Positions 34,418 through 43,477 of a DNA stretch of 64,000 nt are shown here, one piece after another. This stretch comes from JBEKTW01 sp963727845. GTDB lineage: Bacteria > Bacteroidota > Ignavibacteria > UBA10030 > SZUA-254. How positions within the stretch are numbered: the stretch's first letter is position 1; each line of letters starts with the position of its first letter. A model generated the notes under the pieces. The model ran no database searches, was not told where the DNA came from, and saw nothing but the letters and a program-made list of their open reading frames with translations. The position numbers were made by a program, and so were the translations under genes. The DNA is taken from the NCBI GenBank assembly GCA_963727845.1, contig CAVSHI010000006.1, positions 248,001 to 312,000 of the forward strand, read 5' to 3'.

Positions 34418-35893
34418 ATGTCTCAGCACATATTTCCGGAAGTCCGACAAGCGTTAGATAAGAACAAAAGTAATGATAATATTGAACCATCAGATCCGAA
34501 TGTTAATGAGCAAGGATCTACGGAACAGTCTGCCGCACCTCCATTACAGTTACTCCCGAGTGCCCCGCCGAAAGTCGCAGCACTATTCGATGGGCTCGTA
34601 GACCTTGTCGACGAGAATGGCGATGTGAGTTTTCTCGTCAAGATTGATGAAAAGTTGGACGTTGGGAATGCTTATGAAATTGAAGGTGATCTGTTTACCC
34701 CACCGTCGAAGAATGCTATTCCTTTCCTACTTCCGCGAGCCAACGAAGTCATGGGGTATTATAAGAACGACGAGAAACTAGGCCGGAACATTGCCGATGC
34801 CAGACTATTCGATGAAATGGTCGAATACGAAAAAAGGATCTCCGAGCTGCCGAGTGAAGGTTACTACATCCTGAGCGCTGCATGGGTAATGCACACCTAC
34901 CTTCAGGAGACGATTGAATACTCGCCGATGCTTTGTATGTATTCGGAACCCGAGCGCGGGAAAAGTCGTACGGGCAAGGGCATGATCAATGTCGCATATC
35001 GCGGAATACATCTTGAATCTCTGCGGGAGGCACACATTATCCGACTCGCATCCGCCTTTCATGCATCACTGTTCATCGATGTCGTGGATGTCTGGAGGAA
35101 AGCCGAGAAGAGCAACAGTGAGGACATCATCCTCCATCGGTACGAAAAAGGAATAAAGACGGCAAGAGTATCTGGGGTTCGCACCCATGAATTCGGTGGG
35201 CTGACTTACTACGATGTTTTTGGCCCAACGGTGATAGCCACCAACGTCGAACTGTCACCCATACTTGAAACCAGAGCGATTCATATCAACATGCCAATAT
35301 CGGATAGAGTTTTCGACGACGATTTGAAACCGGCCAGTTCGTTGCCGCTCAAGGAAAAACTTACAGCATTCCGAGCAAGACATCTTGGGGAGCGATTACC
35401 GGATGCAAACAAACCGACAAAGGGGCGGCTGGGTGACATCATGCGACCACTTCTTCAGGTCATCAAGCTCGTCAAGCCGGAATGCGAGGAATCTCTTGCG
35501 GCTCTCGTAGTAGAATTTGAAAAGAAGCGAAAAGAGGAACGGATGCTGTCGTTCGAGGCTGAGCTGATCGCATCTGTTGGTGCACTGAGGAAGAGTGTCA
35601 GAAAGGGAGCATTGAGCGTCGAAGCCGTTGTAGATAATTTGAACCGTGTTCGGCATTCGAACGCTTCGAAATTGACTCCGCAGAAAATAGGACGGTCATT
35701 GAAGACTCTAGGGTTCGACCGGGCTAGGTTGGCAAACGGTAATTCCGCAATACTATATAATGAAAGGTTGGTCCAGCAATTGATTACAAAATACGGACTG
35801 GCGCTAACGCCACCGACATCAAAGATTAATAAAGCACCCGCAGAACTTTCAAGTGTTGGGGTTTCAGAAGAGCAATCAAAAGTCATCGCGTAA
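34418..35893 (+). CDS. Replication-type ATPase, DUF3631/D5-like
   Basis: About 491 residues; ATG 34418 is favoured over 34412 because AAGGG lies seven bases upstream. A low-complexity N-terminus (~60 residues) precedes an ATPase core with YSEPERGKSRTGKGM (Walker A-like loop, ~180), LFIDVVDVW (Walker B) and VIATNVELSP (sensor 1). The C-terminal part is helical with a winged-helix-like end (LTPQKIGRSLKTLGFDRARL). It resembles ATPases that mobile elements use with excisionase/integrase modules. It is a second replication protein besides the primase-helicase at 9 kb. Confidence 0.65.
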   Translation: MSQHIFPEVRQALDKNKSNDNIEPSDPNVNEQGSTEQSAAPPLQLLPSAPPKVAALFDGLVDLVDENGDVSFLVKIDEKLDVGNAYEIEGDLFTPPSKNAIPFLLPRANEVMGYYKNDEKLGRNIADARLFDEMVEYEKRISELPSEGYYILSAAWVMHTYLQETIEYSPMLCMYSEPERGKSRTGKGMINVAYRGIHLESLREAHIIRLASAFHASLFIDVVDVWRKAEKSNSEDIILHRYEKGIKTARVSGVRTHEFGGLTYYDVFGPTVIATNVELSPILETRAIHINMPISDRVFDDDLKPASSLPLKEKLTAFRARHLGERLPDANKPTKGRLGDIMRPLLQVIKLVKPECEESLAALVVEFEKKRKEERMLSFEAELIASVGALRKSVRKGALSVEAVVDNLNRVRHSNASKLTPQKIGRSLKTLGFDRARLANGNSAILYNERLVQQLITKYGLALTPPTSKINKAPAELSSVGVSEEQSKVIA

Positions 35894-35913
35894 CCGCGGT
35901 GGCTTCTGCTCTT
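35868..35913 (+). terminator. Possible terminator
   Basis: AAGAGCA / TGCTCTT pair across ~32 bases spanning the stop codon of the ATPase gene, followed by TT and C-rich sequence. The loop is large. Confidence 0.35.
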
Positions 35914-35957
35914 TTCCCCTGCTATGAATAGCTGGTATAAGAAGATAACCATGAAGC

Positions 35958-36242
35958 ATGCAAGATCCACAAATTCAGAATACCTCGACTAGCCCGTACT
36001 ACCGGGAAGTGTTAAGCGTCAAGGAAATGGCGGAATACTTGGGCCTGTCGGAGAGTATCATCCGCAGGTTGGTAAAGCAAAATGAGATTCCGTTTTTAAA
36101 GATCATCGGGACGTACAAATTCTATCTACCAAAAATTCGGGAATGGCTTGCACAACAGAGCGCAGTAACGCTCCCGGACACTAACAAGGCAGTCGCAGAA
36201 CAGAAAGCCAATGACATTTGGCAAACAACTCAGGAGAATTAG
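35958..36242 (+). CDS. Excisionase-family helix-turn-helix protein
   Basis: 94 residues. LSVKEMAEYLGLSESIIRRLVKQNEIPFLKIIGTYKFYLPKIREWL is the MerR-like winged helix found in excisionases (DNA-binding helix plus wing). It lies 2 bases before the integrase gene, the usual order int-xis in mobile elements. It should bend att DNA and steer the integrase towards excision. Confidence 0.85.
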   Translation: MQDPQIQNTSTSPYYREVLSVKEMAEYLGLSESIIRRLVKQNEIPFLKIIGTYKFYLPKIREWLAQQSAVTLPDTNKAVAEQKANDIWQTTQEN

Positions 36243-36244
36243 TT

Positions 36245-37327
36245 ATGGCAGTACTACGAAAAAGACAGACAAAAAGGGGGTTCACATATGACGTGGACTT
36301 CCGATACAATGGCAAGCGGTATATCATTTCCACGAAAACGTCCGACCGGAAGATCGCTACGCACATCTTGAACGATATTCAAGGGAAGATCGCCCGAGGC
36401 AATTTCAATCTGCTTCAACAAAAGAGGAAAGATATAAGGCTCTCATCTTTCGCTGAAAAATACCTGGAAGAAGCCGTCAGTTATAAAAGTCGATCAACAG
36501 TGAATCTCGAAAAAATTTATCTAAAGAAACTTCAATCCATCGTCGGTGACCTGAATATTCGTTCAGTAAACGAAGATCGGCTAATTGGATGGAAGAAGAA
36601 GTTGTCCGATAGCGGTTTATCGCCGGCGACGTTTAATATGGAGCGTCGAACACTGCACGCTGTCTTCAATGTTGCAAAAAAATGGGGATACATTGATGCA
36701 AATCCATTCACCTCAATATCGAAAGTAAAGCCCCAGGAAAAACGCCTACATATGATGGATGATGAACTTGTAAAATTCTTTGCTTGTCTTGATGATTTCA
36801 TCATTAACGCAAGGTGTGCAGATGACCGTGAAGTATACAGACGATTTCGGACGTTTGCCGAATTCTTGTTGAACACGGGCCTTCGTCGAAACGAGGCACT
36901 GAACCTTAGACCTGATGACATCGATCTAAAGCGGCGGATTGTCGCAGTTCATCAGACAAAAGATAAGGAACTCCGATTGGTACCAGCGAATGCTCATGTA
37001 CAGAGAATTCTGAAGATGGTCGGCGACAAACTCTTTTCTGATTTTACCAGTGAACAGGTCACGCGTATTTTTGCAAGGATAGCAAAGAAGGCGGGATTAA
37101 ATGGATTCCATCTTCATTCACTTAGACATACGTACGCGTCAGCCTTAATTGCGAGAGGTGTTGATCTTTATACTGTTAGCCGATTACTTGGCCATTCCGA
37201 TCTTAAGACCACGATGGTTTATGCGAAGGTTGGTGTAGCAACTTTGCAGAGTGCGATGGATAAACTGGATCTGGATGCAGTAATAAGTCCGAAGGTGTTA
37301 GCAGCCAAAACTGAAAGCCGCTCGTAA
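36245..37327 (+). CDS. Tyrosine recombinase / integrase
   Basis: 360 residues from ATG 36245 (AGGAG upstream). The N-terminal ~60 residues (RGFTYDVDFRYNGKRYIIST) are the arm-binding domain. A SAM-like core-binding domain follows, then the catalytic domain with R214 (TGLRRNEAL), H291-x-x-R294 (HLHSLRHTY), H317 (LLGHSD) and Y326 (MVYAKV). All catalytic residues are present. It lies 117 bases from the tRNA-Leu attachment site, transcribed towards it. It is responsible for the ~35-kb element. Confidence 0.95.
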   Translation: MAVLRKRQTKRGFTYDVDFRYNGKRYIISTKTSDRKIATHILNDIQGKIARGNFNLLQQKRKDIRLSSFAEKYLEEAVSYKSRSTVNLEKIYLKKLQSIVGDLNIRSVNEDRLIGWKKKLSDSGLSPATFNMERRTLHAVFNVAKKWGYIDANPFTSISKVKPQEKRLHMMDDELVKFFACLDDFIINARCADDREVYRRFRTFAEFLLNTGLRRNEALNLRPDDIDLKRRIVAVHQTKDKELRLVPANAHVQRILKMVGDKLFSDFTSEQVTRIFARIAKKAGLNGFHLHSLRHTYASALIARGVDLYTVSRLLGHSDLKTTMVYAKVGVATLQSAMDKLDLDAVISPKVLAAKTESRS

Positions 37328-37333
37328 TTATAC

Positions 37334-37371
37334 AAGCCCGTGGGTACTCTGATATTTTAACCTGCGGGCTT
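37334..37371 (+). terminator. Terminator of the integrase gene
   Basis: AAGCCCGTGGGT pairs with ACCTGCGGGCTT (with G-T pairs), followed by a TATATTTGTT tract, seven bases after the stop. Confidence 0.75.
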
Positions 37372-37380
37372 ATATTTGTT

Positions 37381-37402
37381 GGTAAGATTTTGGTAAGATT
37401 TT
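37381..37402 (+). promoter_or_regulatory. Putative integrase arm-type sites, right end
   Basis: A pair of GGTAAGATTT sites at 37381 and 37392, spaced by exactly 11 bp, identical to the first pair at the left end (2401/2412). Confidence 0.6.
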
Positions 37403-37444
37403 TTACTTCGAGACTTTCGCGGAATCAAAACTGCCCAAAACAAG

Positions 37445-37528
37445 TGCCCGGAGCAGGACTTGAACCTGTACGACCTTGCGGCCACTAGACCCTGAATCTA
37501 GCGCGTCTGCCAGTTCCGCCATCCGGGC
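37445..37528 (-). tRNA. tRNA-Leu (anticodon CAG)
   Basis: 84 nt. Acceptor stem GCCCGGA/TCCGGGC with discriminator A; anticodon loop TTCAGGG (anticodon at 37494-37492); a long variable arm typical of tRNA-Leu (TGGCCGCAAGGTCGT); T-arm CAGG-TTCAAGT-CCTG. CCA is not encoded. The 3' 55 nt, through the anticodon loop, are duplicated at 2255-2309. The gene is therefore the insertion site, its 3' end restored by the element. Confidence 0.95.
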
Positions 37529-37677
37529 GATCTATTCTGTGGATCAAACACCCCCTCGTGAAGCAAAACCTCCACCAGAGGCCAACCACACTGCTAAAGC
37601 CGATCGAGATGATGACCGTTGATCTCGATACGATACAAATGTAAGAAAAAATCTCCTTCCTTACAAGGAATGGGATA

Positions 37678-38043
37678 TTATACGATCTTACATGGAACAA
37701 TAGCATCTTCATCATAAGAGTAGACCGCGCATAACCGATGGTATCCGTCGGCGATGATGACTTTTCCATTGCCCGAATCTCTTATCAAAAGAAGAGGCGA
37801 TAACTCGTGCCCCGTTTGTATTTTCTTTCGATCCCTTTCAACGTGAGCGTTGCTTATCCCGAGTAATGATAAACCGGATGCCCTGAATATATCTTTCGCT
37901 TTGAACTCCGAGATGGGTGCGCGTTTCAGCCTTTTCACTTGAGTGTCGGCTCTTCTTTCATCGTAAAGAAGGAGCAAGTACGATAACGCTGCCGGATAGT
38001 CGTGATCTTCCGGTTTGTTAAGCCACATGATTTTCTGCGACAT
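37678..38043 (-). CDS. ParB-like domain protein
   Basis: About 121 residues from the ATG at 38043 (frame open to 38100). LSPLLLIRDSGNGKVIIADGYHRLCAVYSYDEDAIVPCKIV carries the ADGYHR signature of ParB/sulfiredoxin-like domains, seen in small stand-alone proteins that bind nucleotides or DNA. It is not a chromosome-partition ParB; there is no helix-turn-helix part or ParA neighbour. First gene right of the tRNA, so chromosomal. Function unknown. Confidence 0.65.
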   Translation of the reverse strand: MSQKIMWLNKPEDHDYPAALSYLLLLYDERRADTQVKRLKRAPISEFKAKDIFRASGLSLLGISNAHVERDRKKIQTGHELSPLLLIRDSGNGKVIIADGYHRLCAVYSYDEDAIVPCKIV

Positions 38044-38100
38044 ATCAATCTGCCCTGCCTTTCTTGATTCAAATCTAATGAATGCGTTGACCAGAATCAA

Positions 38101-38382
38101 TGAACCGGCATCATAAGATGACGGACAGCGGGGGAGTTACGATAAACTGCCCTATTCAGTGGAGCGGTTCATGACTTATTCATCGAAGCGAAGAACGTCG
38201 AAGAGCAATTCCACGTGACGTTGAAATCCTGTGTAGTTTCCCCCATGACGGCGTAACCAATCGCGAGCAAATGGTCAGGGATATGCGTATTCCCACGCAA
38301 ACACATAGGATGTTACATGTTGGTCAAATTTTCGGTATATTATACACCATAACTATTCCCCTATTTTACGAAAGGTGTTAGT
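38101..38382. other. Intergenic, promoter region of DUF2911 gene
   Basis: No gene. An AT-rich stretch with TATATT/TATACA near 38335-38348 is the likely promoter area for the plus-strand gene at 38383. AAAGGTGTTAGT before the ATG is a fair ribosome site. Confidence 0.4.
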
Positions 38383-39532
38383 ATGAAGCGTTTTTTCATT
38401 TTGTTCGCGGTCGTCGCCGGCTTCTTCGACTCTTGCTGCTATCGGACAACCGAAACAGCATGGTTTTTTTGTGGTCACACTTGGCCGGGACACGATCGCC
38501 GTTGAAGAATTCTTTATGGATGGACAGGGGTTGCACGGAACGAGTGTCGTACGTGCACCGAAGACCACCATTCGCGAATACTCGGGGACGTTTGGACCCG
38601 ATGGCGGCCTTCTGCGCTTTCACGTGACATACCAGCGGTACGGCAATCCCGTTTTTTCGGAACGAGATTATGAGTATGGTAATGACAGCGTTCACATCAC
38701 GTCAAGACAGGATACCGTCACGACAAAATACGCCGTCGCTGCAACCGGCCGTCCTTTTCCGTTCTTTGGCGATATTTTCGGCGGCTGGCAGGCTGCTCTC
38801 CAGCATGCATTGATGATGGATAAGAAAAAGGGATTCGGAATACTCGGCGGCAGGCAGATCATGCACTACGACATTCAGGGAAGCTTCCCCGGCAAGGTGG
38901 AACTTCTGAACCCGGGCGGCGACTTCGGTCCCCTGCATGCCGTCCTCGGATCGGATGTGCTCTTTGACAGATTCGATATGACGGAAACGACGGACAAATT
39001 CGTTGCAACGCGTGCTATTAGTATCGACGTCAAGGAGGTTGCGAAGACTTTCGCCGATCGTGAGCATTCCGGGAGCGCTCTCGGACCTCTCTCTCCGAGG
39101 GATTCTACTCGCGCTACGGTCAACGGGGCGAGCATTATTATCGACTACGGCCGGCCGTCCGCGCGCGGGCGTACGATTTTCGGTCAGGTGGTTCCATGGA
39201 ATGTTGTCTGGCGTACCGGTGCGAACGGAGCAACCCAGCTCATAACCAGCAAAGACCTCACGTTTGGCGCCACCGTGGTACCGGCCGGAACCTATTCATT
39301 GTTCGTTCTTCCCTCACAGGATGGCTGGAAGCTCATCATCAATCATGAGCACGGTCAGTGGGGAACTAATTACGACCAGTCGAAAGACCTGGCCCGACTT
39401 CCGCTCGATGTTAAACATATTGACGACTTCATCGAACGGTTTACGATCGGTCTGACATCCGACGGCTCCCACGGGACCCTCAGCCTCAAATGGGAAAAGA
39501 CAGAGGCATCAATTCCTTTCACGGTTAAATAA
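38383..39532 (+). pseudogene. Secreted DUF2911 protein with frameshift in signal peptide
   Basis: The ATG at 38383 with AAAGG starts a signal peptide (MKRFFILFAVVAGFF). After ~13 codons the protein continues in the next frame (STLAAIGQPKQHGFFVVTLGRDT) and runs intact to 39532. One extra base near 38410-38416 explains the shift. The C-terminal half is a textbook DUF2911 domain: SIIIDYGRPSARGRTIFGQVVPWNVVWRTGAN, VPAGTYSLFVLPS, WGTNYDQSKDLARLP. The frame from GTG 38471 would lack export. The shift may be a sequencing error or real decay. Confidence 0.75.
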
Positions 39533-39542
39533 GAGGAACAAA

Positions 39543-39565
39543 CGTCGGTCAGTCGGTGACCGACG
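39543..39565. repeat. Perfect 9-bp palindrome after DUF2911 gene
   Basis: CGTCGGTCA-n5-TGACCGACG, 10 bases past the stop codon, without a T-run. It is a possible transcription-end hairpin or REP unit. Confidence 0.5.
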
Positions 39566-39769
39566 ATACGAAGAGCGAGAGCACAACGGAAATCGGAACA
39601 CGTTTGTGATCGCACCAGGAGGGGAGATTTCCCTTGTGCCTCGCTCGGAGGGAAGCGGAAGACAATTCAAAATGCAAAATGAAAAATTAGACCGCTGATG
39701 ACCGCTGATAAAAGATGATGAAAATGATGAAAGCTTGTCCAAAAGATCTCCCGATCTCATCCTCGTAAC

Positions 39770-40032
39770 TGCCCGTCTATCTCATTATCTCGTCAGCGCC
39801 ATTACCTGTCTTTCTCATCATCTCAATATCTCCATCCTCTAACCTCCATCCTTCATTTTCCACCCTCCATCTTCCATCAATTCTCTTGCTCCCGCGTTAT
39901 CACAACTGAAAAAGTCTTTTTCATCTCATATCAAAACTGATACCCGGGGCCTTCGGCTAACGAGCTAATCCCTCCTGCGTGACCAAAATCGCCATCTGCA
40001 TCGCTGAAAGAGCGTTTTCTCCCTAATGTGAC
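39770..40032. repeat. Low-complexity CTCCATC-type tract and spacer
   Basis: Bases ~39770-39895 are built from degenerate CTCATC / CTCCATC / TTCCATC words. They are the complement of the GATGGAAGATGG words at 52.73 kb. No gene lies between 39533 and 40071. Confidence 0.55.
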
Positions 40033-40071
40033 ATGAAATCGGTGGTACAAAGCTTGTCGGTGCTACGCAAT

Positions 40072-42453
40072 ATGAAGACCGTGACAAACAAGATCATCGG
40101 AAAACCTGAACGCAGAGTGGACGCTCTCGGGAAGGTCAACGGCAGAGCGAAATTTGCCGCTGACTATAACGCCGGGCACCAACTGTACGGGAAAGTCCTT
40201 CGTGCAAAGTACCCGCACGCGAAGATCCTGTCCATCGATGTTTCGAAGGCCGAAAAGCTCGATGGCGTGGAGGCCGTTGTGACTGCGAAGGACATTCCGG
40301 GCGAAAAAGCTTTTGGAATCGTTCTGAAGAACCAGGCTATACTCGCCGATGACAAAGTTCGCTATTTAGGCGACGGAGTTGCACTGGTTGCGGGGAAGAG
40401 CGAAAGGATTGCAGGGGAGGCGCTGACTCTCATTGAAGTGAAGTACGAGGAACTACCCGTCGTTTCCGACCCGGAGGCGGCAATGACCGCGAATGCCCCC
40501 AGAATCCATGACGAAGGAAATACGTTTGTTCATCACAAAGTTCGCAAAGGGAATACGGAGACAGGATTCGCGGAAGCAGATATTATTATCGAGAAGAAAT
40601 TCAAGACACAATTCATCGAACACTCCTACATCGAGCCGGAGGCGGTTCTCGCCGAACCCGCCGAGCAGGGCGGTGTGAGAATTGTCGGCTCGGTGCAGAA
40701 TCTCTTCTCGAGCCGGAGGTCGGTGGCCGCTGCGTTGAATTTCGACCTGAACAAAGTTCAGATCATCCAGGCGACCCTCGGCGGATCCTTCGGCGGCAAG
40801 GATGAAGTAATGACGTCGATGTGCTGCCGGGCGGCGCTGCTCTGCCTGAAGACCGGCAAGCCGGTGAAAATGGTGAATTCCCGCGAAGAGTCGATGCTCG
40901 AAAGTTATAAACGCCACCCCTATGTGTTGTACTACAAATGGGGAGCGAAGAACGACGGCTCGATCACGGCGATGGAAGCCCGCGTCATCGCCGACGGCGG
41001 TGCATACGCCTCCATGAGTCAGTTTGTGACGTGGCGGTCCGTTGTTCAGGCGACCGGTCCGTATTATTGCGAGAATGTCAAGACCGATGTGTATGCGGTC
41101 TACACGAACAACAATTACACCGGTGCCATGCGCGGCTTTGGCTCACCGCAGGTGAATTTCGCGATTGAATCAATGATGGACGAGCTCGGGGAGCGGGTCG
41201 GCAAGAATCCGCTCGAGATCCGTCTTCAGAGTGGTTTTGAGCGCGGTGCCGTGACTGCCACCGGTCAGCAGCTGGATCATGTTGTGAGTCTGAAGGAAGC
41301 CTTAACCAAATCGGCCGAGGCAGCGGATTTTCTCAAGAAATGGAAACAGTACCGCAGCGCAGCAATATCCCCGAAACGCAGGGGAATCGGACTTGCCTGC
41401 AGTTACCGCGGAGTTTCATTAGGGGCGGAGGGAGCGGATGCCGCGGGGACAATCGTATCCGTGCAGACCGACGGCAGCGTTATTGTCTCCTCCGGCATAA
41501 CGGACATGGGACAGGGCGCGCAAACACAAATGTCGCAGATCGCGGCTGAGGTTCTCGGCATTTCAATGGAACGTATTCTGTTCCTCAACACGAACACAAG
41601 CAGGGTTGCGGATTCCGGTCCGACCGTCGCCTCCCGCGGAACGATCATGGGAGGGACTGCGGCACAGCGTGCGGCAGAAATAGTCCGGGCGACTCTTCTG
41701 AGCGCTGGAGCGGAAATGACCGGCCGCAATGCGCAGGATCTGGACCTCGCCGGGAATTATCTCATCGACAAAAAAAACTCGCAGAGACTTGCATCGTTTT
41801 CCGAGCTCGCTGCTGCATGTTTCAACCAGGGCAAGCCGATGTACGGCTTCGGATGGTACAGGTCGCCGCGAACAACCTGGCATGAAGAAGACGGTCACGG
41901 GGAAGCGTACTTTACGTTCGTCTACGGGACAAACATCGCGGAAGTCGAGGTCGATACAGAAACGGGGAAAGTGGATGTGCTCAATGTCGTTTCCGCTCAT
42001 GATGTCGGCAAGGCGATCAACCGGTCGACAGTACTCGGCCAGTTCTACGGCGGCGTCGCCATGGGACTTGGTTACGGATTGCTCGAAGAGTTCGAGATTG
42101 AGGGTGGAATTCCCAAGCAATTGAACTTCGACGAATACCTGATCCCCACATCGATGGATGTTCCAACCATAACGCCGATCATTATAGAGAATGAAGATGC
42201 CGCGGGACCATTTGGCGCGAAGTCGATTGGTGAACCGGCGAACGAACTCGCCGCGCCGGCAATCGTCAATGCGATTTACAACGCGACGGGCAGACGAATC
42301 TATGAATTACCTGCGAACCTTGAAAGAGTCCTCCTCGGCCATAAACTCACGAGAAAAGGTGGGCGCGGATCGGTGAAAAAGGATGAACTTGATCCTGACA
42401 GATGCAAAATAAGACAGAAGCCACAGGGCGGGCGAAAAAGTTCGAAGAGATAG
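40072..42453 (+). CDS. Xanthine dehydrogenase-type molybdopterin-binding subunit
   Basis: About 793 residues from ATG 40072 (an ATG at 40033 is also in frame); family members are 750-800. GKPERRVDALGKVNGRAKFAADY is the usual start, GGSFGGKDE the first Mo-cofactor loop, AMRGFGSPQVNFAIE the second and FGAKSIGEPANELAAPAI the active-site segment with the catalytic Glu in GEP. Together with the FAD and 2Fe-2S subunits encoded next it forms a heterotrimeric hydroxylase of purines or related heterocycles. The three genes open a ~20-kb catabolic cluster on the plus strand. Confidence 0.9.
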   Translation: MKTVTNKIIGKPERRVDALGKVNGRAKFAADYNAGHQLYGKVLRAKYPHAKILSIDVSKAEKLDGVEAVVTAKDIPGEKAFGIVLKNQAILADDKVRYLGDGVALVAGKSERIAGEALTLIEVKYEELPVVSDPEAAMTANAPRIHDEGNTFVHHKVRKGNTETGFAEADIIIEKKFKTQFIEHSYIEPEAVLAEPAEQGGVRIVGSVQNLFSSRRSVAAALNFDLNKVQIIQATLGGSFGGKDEVMTSMCCRAALLCLKTGKPVKMVNSREESMLESYKRHPYVLYYKWGAKNDGSITAMEARVIADGGAYASMSQFVTWRSVVQATGPYYCENVKTDVYAVYTNNNYTGAMRGFGSPQVNFAIESMMDELGERVGKNPLEIRLQSGFERGAVTATGQQLDHVVSLKEALTKSAEAADFLKKWKQYRSAAISPKRRGIGLACSYRGVSLGAEGADAAGTIVSVQTDGSVIVSSGITDMGQGAQTQMSQIAAEVLGISMERILFLNTNTSRVADSGPTVASRGTIMGGTAAQRAAEIVRATLLSAGAEMTGRNAQDLDLAGNYLIDKKNSQRLASFSELAAACFNQGKPMYGFGWYRSPRTTWHEEDGHGEAYFTFVYGTNIAEVEVDTETGKVDVLNVVSAHDVGKAINRSTVLGQFYGGVAMGLGYGLLEEFEIEGGIPKQLNFDEYLIPTSMDVPTITPIIIENEDAAGPFGAKSIGEPANELAAPAIVNAIYNATGRRIYELPANLERVLLGHKLTRKGGRGSVKKDELDPDRCKIRQKPQGGRKSSKR

Positions 42454-43310
42454 TGAGAGCATTCGATTACATACGGACCCGTACGATCGATGAAACGTGT
42501 TCAGCGCTCGCCGAATATGGTTCCGATGCGCGTGTTCTTGCCGGCGGCACGGATTTGCTTCTTGATCTCCGCCGGATTGATGGCAAGCTGCCGAAAGCGG
42601 TTATTGATATCTCATTCCTCAAAGATTTTGGTGCAATCGAAATGGAGAATGGGTCTGTGCGCATCGGACCACTTGCTACGCACACGCAGTTACATCAATC
42701 CTCCATCCTCCATCGCTACGCGCCTTTACTTGCATCTGCCGCTTCCCTCATCGGTTCTCCGCAAATCAGAAATCGCGGGACGGTCGGCGGGAACATCATG
42801 AATGCGGCCACGTGTGCGGATACCGTTCCACCGCTGATCGCTCTCGGAGCAACGGTCACATTGCGATCGAAAAACGGTTCTCGCAAGATGAGCCTTGCCG
42901 ATCTGTTCATCAAACCGTACCAAACAAAAGCGAAACCCGACGAGATGCTTATTGGCATTCAATTCCCAAAGCTTCCACCAAATGTCCGAAGCGCTTTCAT
43001 CAAACTCGGCCGACGCAACGCTCTCTCGATTTCACGATTGAGTGTCGCTGCAATTCTCCAGGTTGGCGTGGATGGGAGGATCGTCGATGCCCGCATTGTT
43101 CCCGGGGCGGCGTTTCCGACATGGAAGCGAATTACCAGCGCAGAGAGGATGCTTCTGGGTGAGAAGCCATCCGAAAAACTGTTCACAGCCGCAGGGCAGA
43201 AGGTGTCCGAGGAGATGATCAAGGAAACCGGTCGCCGCTGGTCAACGGAGTACAAAGAGCCGGTGATTGCTGTGCTGGTACGGAGAGCGTTGGAGGTGTG
43301 TACGGCCTGA
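42453..43310 (+). CDS. Xanthine dehydrogenase-type FAD-binding subunit
   Basis: About 285 residues from GTG 42453, overlapping the preceding stop (TAGTG); an ATG at 42402 is in frame but deep inside the previous gene. RAFDYIRTRTIDE is the standard start. VLAGGTDLLLDLR and NRGTVGGNIMNAATCADTVPPL are the two FAD-binding loops of CoxM/XdhB subunits, and KLGRRNALSISRLSVAAIL the later FAD-domain motif. It passes electrons between the 2Fe-2S clusters and NAD+ or another acceptor. Confidence 0.9.
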   Translation: MRAFDYIRTRTIDETCSALAEYGSDARVLAGGTDLLLDLRRIDGKLPKAVIDISFLKDFGAIEMENGSVRIGPLATHTQLHQSSILHRYAPLLASAASLIGSPQIRNRGTVGGNIMNAATCADTVPPLIALGATVTLRSKNGSRKMSLADLFIKPYQTKAKPDEMLIGIQFPKLPPNVRSAFIKLGRRNALSISRLSVAAILQVGVDGRIVDARIVPGAAFPTWKRITSAERMLLGEKPSEKLFTAAGQKVSEEMIKETGRRWSTEYKEPVIAVLVRRALEVCTA

Positions 43311-43311
43311 T

Positions 43312-43352
43312 TAGGAATATTGGAAAGATTAGAAAGATTAAAAAAAAATAAA
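43312..43352. repeat. Short A/G-rich low-complexity tract
   Basis: GGAAAGATTAGAAAGATTAAAA-type words between the FAD subunit and the four-helix relic; part of the genome-wide short-period spacer repeats seen in this half of the window. Confidence 0.4.
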
Positions 43353-43366
43353 GGGAGACAATTGAT

Positions 43367-43477
43367 ATGACGAACAAGATCGAAAGATTTGAAGACTTAG
43401 AAGTTTGGCGGAAAGCGATGCAGATGGCTGTCGACATATACAAGGCGACGTCAATTCATTCTAATCATTCAAATTGA
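43367..43477 (+). pseudogene. Truncated four-helix-bundle protein
   Basis: Only the first ~30 residues of a four-helix-bundle protein (S23/23S-IVS family) remain: IERFEDLEVWRKAMQMAVDIYKAT. It then runs into ATTCATTCTAATCATTC-type repeat sequence and a stop that overlaps the start of the 2Fe-2S subunit. Full-length relatives in this window are at 52798 and 56801. It has a ribosome site (AGGGAG) but the product cannot fold as the bundle. Confidence 0.75.

Larger units (their letters stand above)
2253..37499 (+). mobile_element. ~35.2-kb integrative element in tRNA-Leu(CAG)
   Basis: The element is bounded by the 57-bp direct repeats 2253-2309 and 37443-37499; repeat-to-repeat distance is 35,190 bp. 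The tyrosine integrase and excisionase sit at the right end next to the intact tRNA, and phased putative arm sites lie at both ends. The content is accessory: exported proteins, replication genes, phage-type DNA metabolism and defence genes. I see no virion structural, terminase, relaxase or type IV secretion gene. It may be a satellite, an integrated plasmid-like replicon or a degraded prophage. Confidence 0.85.

Noticed and set aside
2253..37499. Complete prophage or conjugative element
   Set aside because: No capsid, portal, terminase, tail, relaxase, coupling or mating-pair genes were seen despite Gam, integrase and replication genes.
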